DNA of 6,547 nt from a bacterium ADurb.Bin374. Its GTDB lineage: Bacteria > Riflebacteria > Ozemobacteria > Ozemobacterales > Ozemobacteraceae. Position 1 is the stretch's first letter, and every line of letters begins with the position of its first letter. The notes below the pieces were generated by a model. That model saw nothing but the letters and a program-made list of their open reading frames with translations, was not told the DNA's origin and made no database searches. The position numbers and the translations under genes are program-made. Below, in pieces: positions 3,811-6,547 of the stretch. The stretch covers positions 1 to 6,547 of the forward strand of contig MWAR01000411.1 of assembly GCA_002068715.1 (NCBI GenBank), read 5' to 3'.

Positions 3811-6547
3811 GAAACACCTCCGGCAGCGGATTCACCACCCTCGGCCCGCTCGATGATGCGAACGATGCCGGTCGTCCCGTCCATCTCGACCAGGTCGCCC
3901 GTCTTCACGCGCTTCGTGATGCCCGTGATGCCGACGATCGCCGGAAGGCCGAGCTCGCGGGCGACGATGACCGAGTGGGAAAGCATGCTTCCCCGCTCGA
4001 TCAGCAGGCCGGCCGCGGTCGCGAACAGCGGCACCCAGCCCGGGTCGGTGCGTGCGGCAACGAGGATCTCGCCATTCAGGTTCATGTCGTCGCTTGGGTT
4101 GAGGATGACCTTCACCCGCTTCCGGACGACGCCGGAACAGCCCCCGATGCCCTGCAGCACGTTCGGATCGTCGCTCTGCTGCACCTTCAGCACGCTCTTG
4201 TTCAGGTCGTTGGTGTAGACGATGCCCTTCGTCTCGATGCGGTCGGGCAGTTCGTCCATCTGGCGGTAGGCGTAGAACTCTGCTTTCCGAATGGCGGCGA
4301 GCTCGCGCAGTTTCTGACTGGCCGCCGTGCCGACGACGTATGACATGATCTCGTCCTTGTGCAGGTAGAACACGTCGTCGTGGTGGTCGATCACGCCGCG
4401 CTCGGCGAGCCGCCGGCCGATGCCGATGTAGATGCGCCGCGCCAGGCCGTACATCTTGGTGCGGGCGAACCGTTGGTATTCGCGTACCGCAACGGCCTTC
4501 TTGGCGTAGTCCGTGACGAATTTCATGATCGGCAGCTTCGGAATGAAGCCCCAGATCGTCTGGTCGCGCAGGGCCTCCTCGACGCGCTTTTCGGCGGCCT
4601 CGCGCTTCTTCGCCTCCTGCGTCCCCGTGTCTTCCTCGGGCGGAAGCGGACCGGCGGAATAGTTCTTCAGCATGCTGAACAGAAACTCGGGTTTCTCGTT
4701 CAGCGACGGCTCCTCGAGCTTCAGCTCGTTCATGGTGCGGAAGCCGAACTCGTCGAGATAGGCCTTGATCTGCGCCGCGAGTTCGCGCTCCTCGGCAGGC
4801 GCCCCCGCTTCCGAGGCCGGGCCGGTGATGAACCGGTTCTTCAGGGTGGCTGCATCGAGGGTCTGGAACAGCCCGGCAAGATCCGCATGGGCCTTGATGA
4901 AGCGTGCCATCTTCTGCATGGCACGCATCGGAAGGGTGCTCTCGACGTTGCCCTGGCCGGCGACGAGATCGTTCTGCAGCGAGTGCTCGGCGTTCGGCAG
5001 CCAGGCTCCGATCAGCGACTTGAGGACGCCGTAGAAGATCATCGCCATGAAATCGTTGATGATCGGGGCCTTCCAGTTTCCCAGCACGGTGGTGACGAGT
5101 TCGTTGTAGATGTCGACGAGCCGGTGCGCGGGCTGGTTGTCGAAGTCGAAATCCTTGTACTTGTTATACATCTTTGTGTATATATCCATGAATTTCTTCA
5201 CTTCGGCGTCGATCGTCCAGAACTTCCAGGCGAGGTTAGCCCCGACCCAGCCCATACGTGGAAGCTCGATGAACCAGCGGCGGAAGAAGCCTGCCTGGTT
5301 CCGCTCCTCGTGGGTTTCGGTCGAGAAATCGAACGTCGCCTTGACCCCCATCATGCCTTCCATGAACCGGGAGTTGAACGAGTAGCCGGGCAGCACCGAC
5401 ACGAGGCGGTACCAGTTCTTCAGGTTGTAGTAGATTCTGCCGTTCAGCAGGCCGAGCATGTTCCCGAAGTTGAAGTCGTATTTCTTGATGATCTCCTCGG
5501 GCACCCCGAGAACCTGGCAGAACTGGACATACACGTTGTGATACGCATTGAGGGCGAACGAGAACGTCAGGGGCGTCGTGACGCCCGAGTAGCTCTCGAC
5601 GATGTTCGAGTTGTCCCACAGGGTCACGTAGGGCCGTTCCGAGGGCCACGGTCTGTCGACGGTCGTGATCGGGCGGGTCTGGAGGATCTTGACGCGGCCG
5701 TCACGGCTGACGGTCCACTCGATGTCCTGCGGCACGCCGCCATATTCCCGTTCGATGCGGGTGCAGACGGCGGCCACGGACCGGATCTGCTGTTCGGTGA
5801 GACAGGGCTTGGCGGCCTCCTCGTCCGGGATCTTCTCCTCGATGGTGCCGTAGCCCTGCGCCCGGTCGAAAATGACCCGCTCTCCCTTGTGCGCGATCTC
5901 CGACTTGTCGATCGGGAATTCGTCCTTCTTGATCACCACGAACCGGTCGGCGTCGACCCCGCCCGACACGAGTCCCTCGCCCAGCCCCCAGACGGCGTTG
6001 ATGAGGATCTCGTCTTCATACTTCGTCTGCGGGTTCACGGTGAACGTCACGCCGGAAGCGATGCCGTCGGCCATCTCCTGGACGACGACGGCCATCGAGA
6101 TGCCGCTCTGGGAAATGCCGCGCATGAACCGGTAGGAGACGGCCCGGTCGGAGTACATCGAGGCCCAGCAGTTGACGACCGCGAGGGCGATCTCGCTCTC
6201 GGTGCGGCAGAACAGGTAGGTGTCGAGCATTCCCGCGTAGGAGAACTCCTTGGAATCCTCGCCCAGGGCGCTGGACCTGACGGCGACGAACGCGTCGGTT
6301 CCGATCTGGTCGCGCAGGGCTGCATACATTTCGTCGGCAATGAGCTTTGGAAGCGGATGGGAGATGATGCAGTCGCGAACGGCTTTCGATGTTTCTGCGA
6401 CCTTCATCGGGCTCGAGCCGTCGAGCCGACGGACGACCCCGTCGAACTCGGACCGGAAATCCTTGATGAACGCATCGAAGCATCTGCTCGAAACGATGAC
6501 GAAGGGGGGCACCTCGGCTCCCGCCGCGACAAGCCGCAGCAGGTTCG
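3807..6547 (-). CDS. PEP-synthase-like phosphotransferase lacking the TIM barrel, 5' end off the right edge
   Basis: Residues are counted from the GTG at 6510-6512. The N-terminal ATP-grasp domain (PPDK_N) spans about 1-285: VRSSALGEDS (78-87), SYAGMLDTYL (91-100), SGVTFTVNP (153-161), WGLGEGLVSGG (175-185), QDIEWTV (262-268) and ILQTRPIT (276-283). A central region of about 500 residues opens with SGVTTPLTFSF (309-319) and has a charged helix at about 630-650. The swivelling phosphohistidine domain is at the C-terminus: GGCSGVV (790-796) and ERGSMLSHSVIVARELG (839-855), with the likely catalytic His846 encoded at 3975-3977. The protein ends about 55 residues later, so the PEP/pyruvate TIM barrel of true PEP synthase is absent. 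The order matches rifampin phosphotransferase, where ATP phosphorylates the His and then a hydroxyl on the acceptor; the acceptor here is unknown. GTG 6510-6512 is probably internal: the frame stays open to the edge and encodes NLLRLVAAGAE, which continues into VPPFVIV like the usual N-terminus of the family. The stop overlaps the exporter start. Confidence 0.9.
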   Translation of the reverse strand, partial: NLLRLVAAGAEVPPFVIVSSRCFDAFIKDFRSEFDGVVRRLDGSSPMKVAETSKAVRDCIISHPLPKLIADEMYAALRDQIGTDAFVAVRSSALGEDSKEFSYAGMLDTYLFCRTESEIALAVVNCWASMYSDRAVSYRFMRGISQSGISMAVVVQEMADGIASGVTFTVNPQTKYEDEILINAVWGLGEGLVSGGVDADRFVVIKKDEFPIDKSEIAHKGERVIFDRAQGYGTIEEKIPDEEAAKPCLTEQQIRSVAAVCTRIEREYGGVPQDIEWTVSRDGRVKILQTRPITTVDRPWPSERPYVTLWDNSNIVESYSGVTTPLTFSFALNAYHNVYVQFCQVLGVPEEIIKKYDFNFGNMLGLLNGRIYYNLKNWYRLVSVLPGYSFNSRFMEGMMGVKATFDFSTETHEERNQAGFFRRWFIELPRMGWVGANLAWKFWTIDAEVKKFMDIYTKMYNKYKDFDFDNQPAHRLVDIYNELVTTVLGNWKAPIINDFMAMIFYGVLKSLIGAWLPNAEHSLQNDLVAGQGNVESTLPMRAMQKMARFIKAHADLAGLFQTLDAATLKNRFITGPASEAGAPAEERELAAQIKAYLDEFGFRTMNELKLEEPSLNEKPEFLFSMLKNYSAGPLPPEEDTGTQEAKKREAAEKRVEEALRDQTIWGFIPKLPIMKFVTDYAKKAVAVREYQRFARTKMYGLARRIYIGIGRRLAERGVIDHHDDVFYLHKDEIMSYVVGTAASQKLRELAAIRKAEFYAYRQMDELPDRIETKGIVYTNDLNKSVLKVQQSDDPNVLQGIGGCSGVVRKRVKVILNPSDDMNLNGEILVAARTDPGWVPLFATAAGLLIERGSMLSHSVIVARELGLPAIVGITGITKRVKTGDLVEMDGTTGIVRIIERAEGGESAAGGVS
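3815..3821 (-). promoter_or_regulatory. Strong Shine-Dalgarno for the exporter
   Basis: GGAGGTG on the minus strand, with 6 bases between GGAGG and ATG 3808-3810. It lies inside the last codons of the upstream gene, where it encodes Gly-Gly. Together with the ATGA overlap it indicates coupled translation of the phosphotransferase-like protein and the exporter. Confidence 0.85.

Noticed and set aside
3807..6547. Naming the enzyme PpsA or rifampin phosphotransferase
   Set aside because: PpsA needs the C-terminal PEP/pyruvate barrel, which is absent. The central acceptor region was not shown to match the rifampin pocket, so only a general family name is justified.

Overview
This window carries four genes, all read from the minus strand (right to left), packed tightly enough to look like one operon. 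In transcription order they are: a PEP-synthase-like phosphotransferase (3807 to the right edge, 5' end missing); a 12-TM RND/MMPL-family exporter (1486-3810); a small GxxExxY protein of the PD-(D/E)XK nuclease fold (1016-1465); and a BtaA/DUF3419-type betaine-lipid synthase (959 to the left edge, 3' end missing). The junctions are a 4-base ATGA overlap, a 20-base gap and a 56-base gap. No RNA gene, CRISPR array or convincing terminator was seen, and no stretch over 300 bases lacks a gene.

The three large genes are GC-rich, with mostly G or C at third codon positions. The exporter family and a membrane-lipid gene suit a Gram-negative environmental bacterium. The phylum cannot be fixed from this sequence.

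The unusual region is 980-1494. The GxxExxY gene is clearly poorer in GC (47.5% counted over 1021-1260). It is enclosed by a near-perfect inverted repeat of about 34 bases, each arm built of three 9-base CGCAGATGN units. The gene's start codon abuts the right arm and its stop codon abuts the left arm, so the unit looks like a minimal gene cassette dropped between the exporter and btaA without breaking either. A second, direct duplication at 1453-1494 marks the junction with the exporter. On the transcript the two arms could form a long stem enclosing the whole cassette.

Functionally, the phosphotransferase has the ATP-grasp and phosphohistidine domains of PEP synthase or rifampin phosphotransferase but lacks the C-terminal PEP/pyruvate TIM barrel, so its acceptor is unknown. 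Its translational coupling to an RND exporter, and the nearby betaine-lipid gene, suggest a pathway that modifies and moves a lipid or other hydrophobic compound in the envelope. That joint role is inference.
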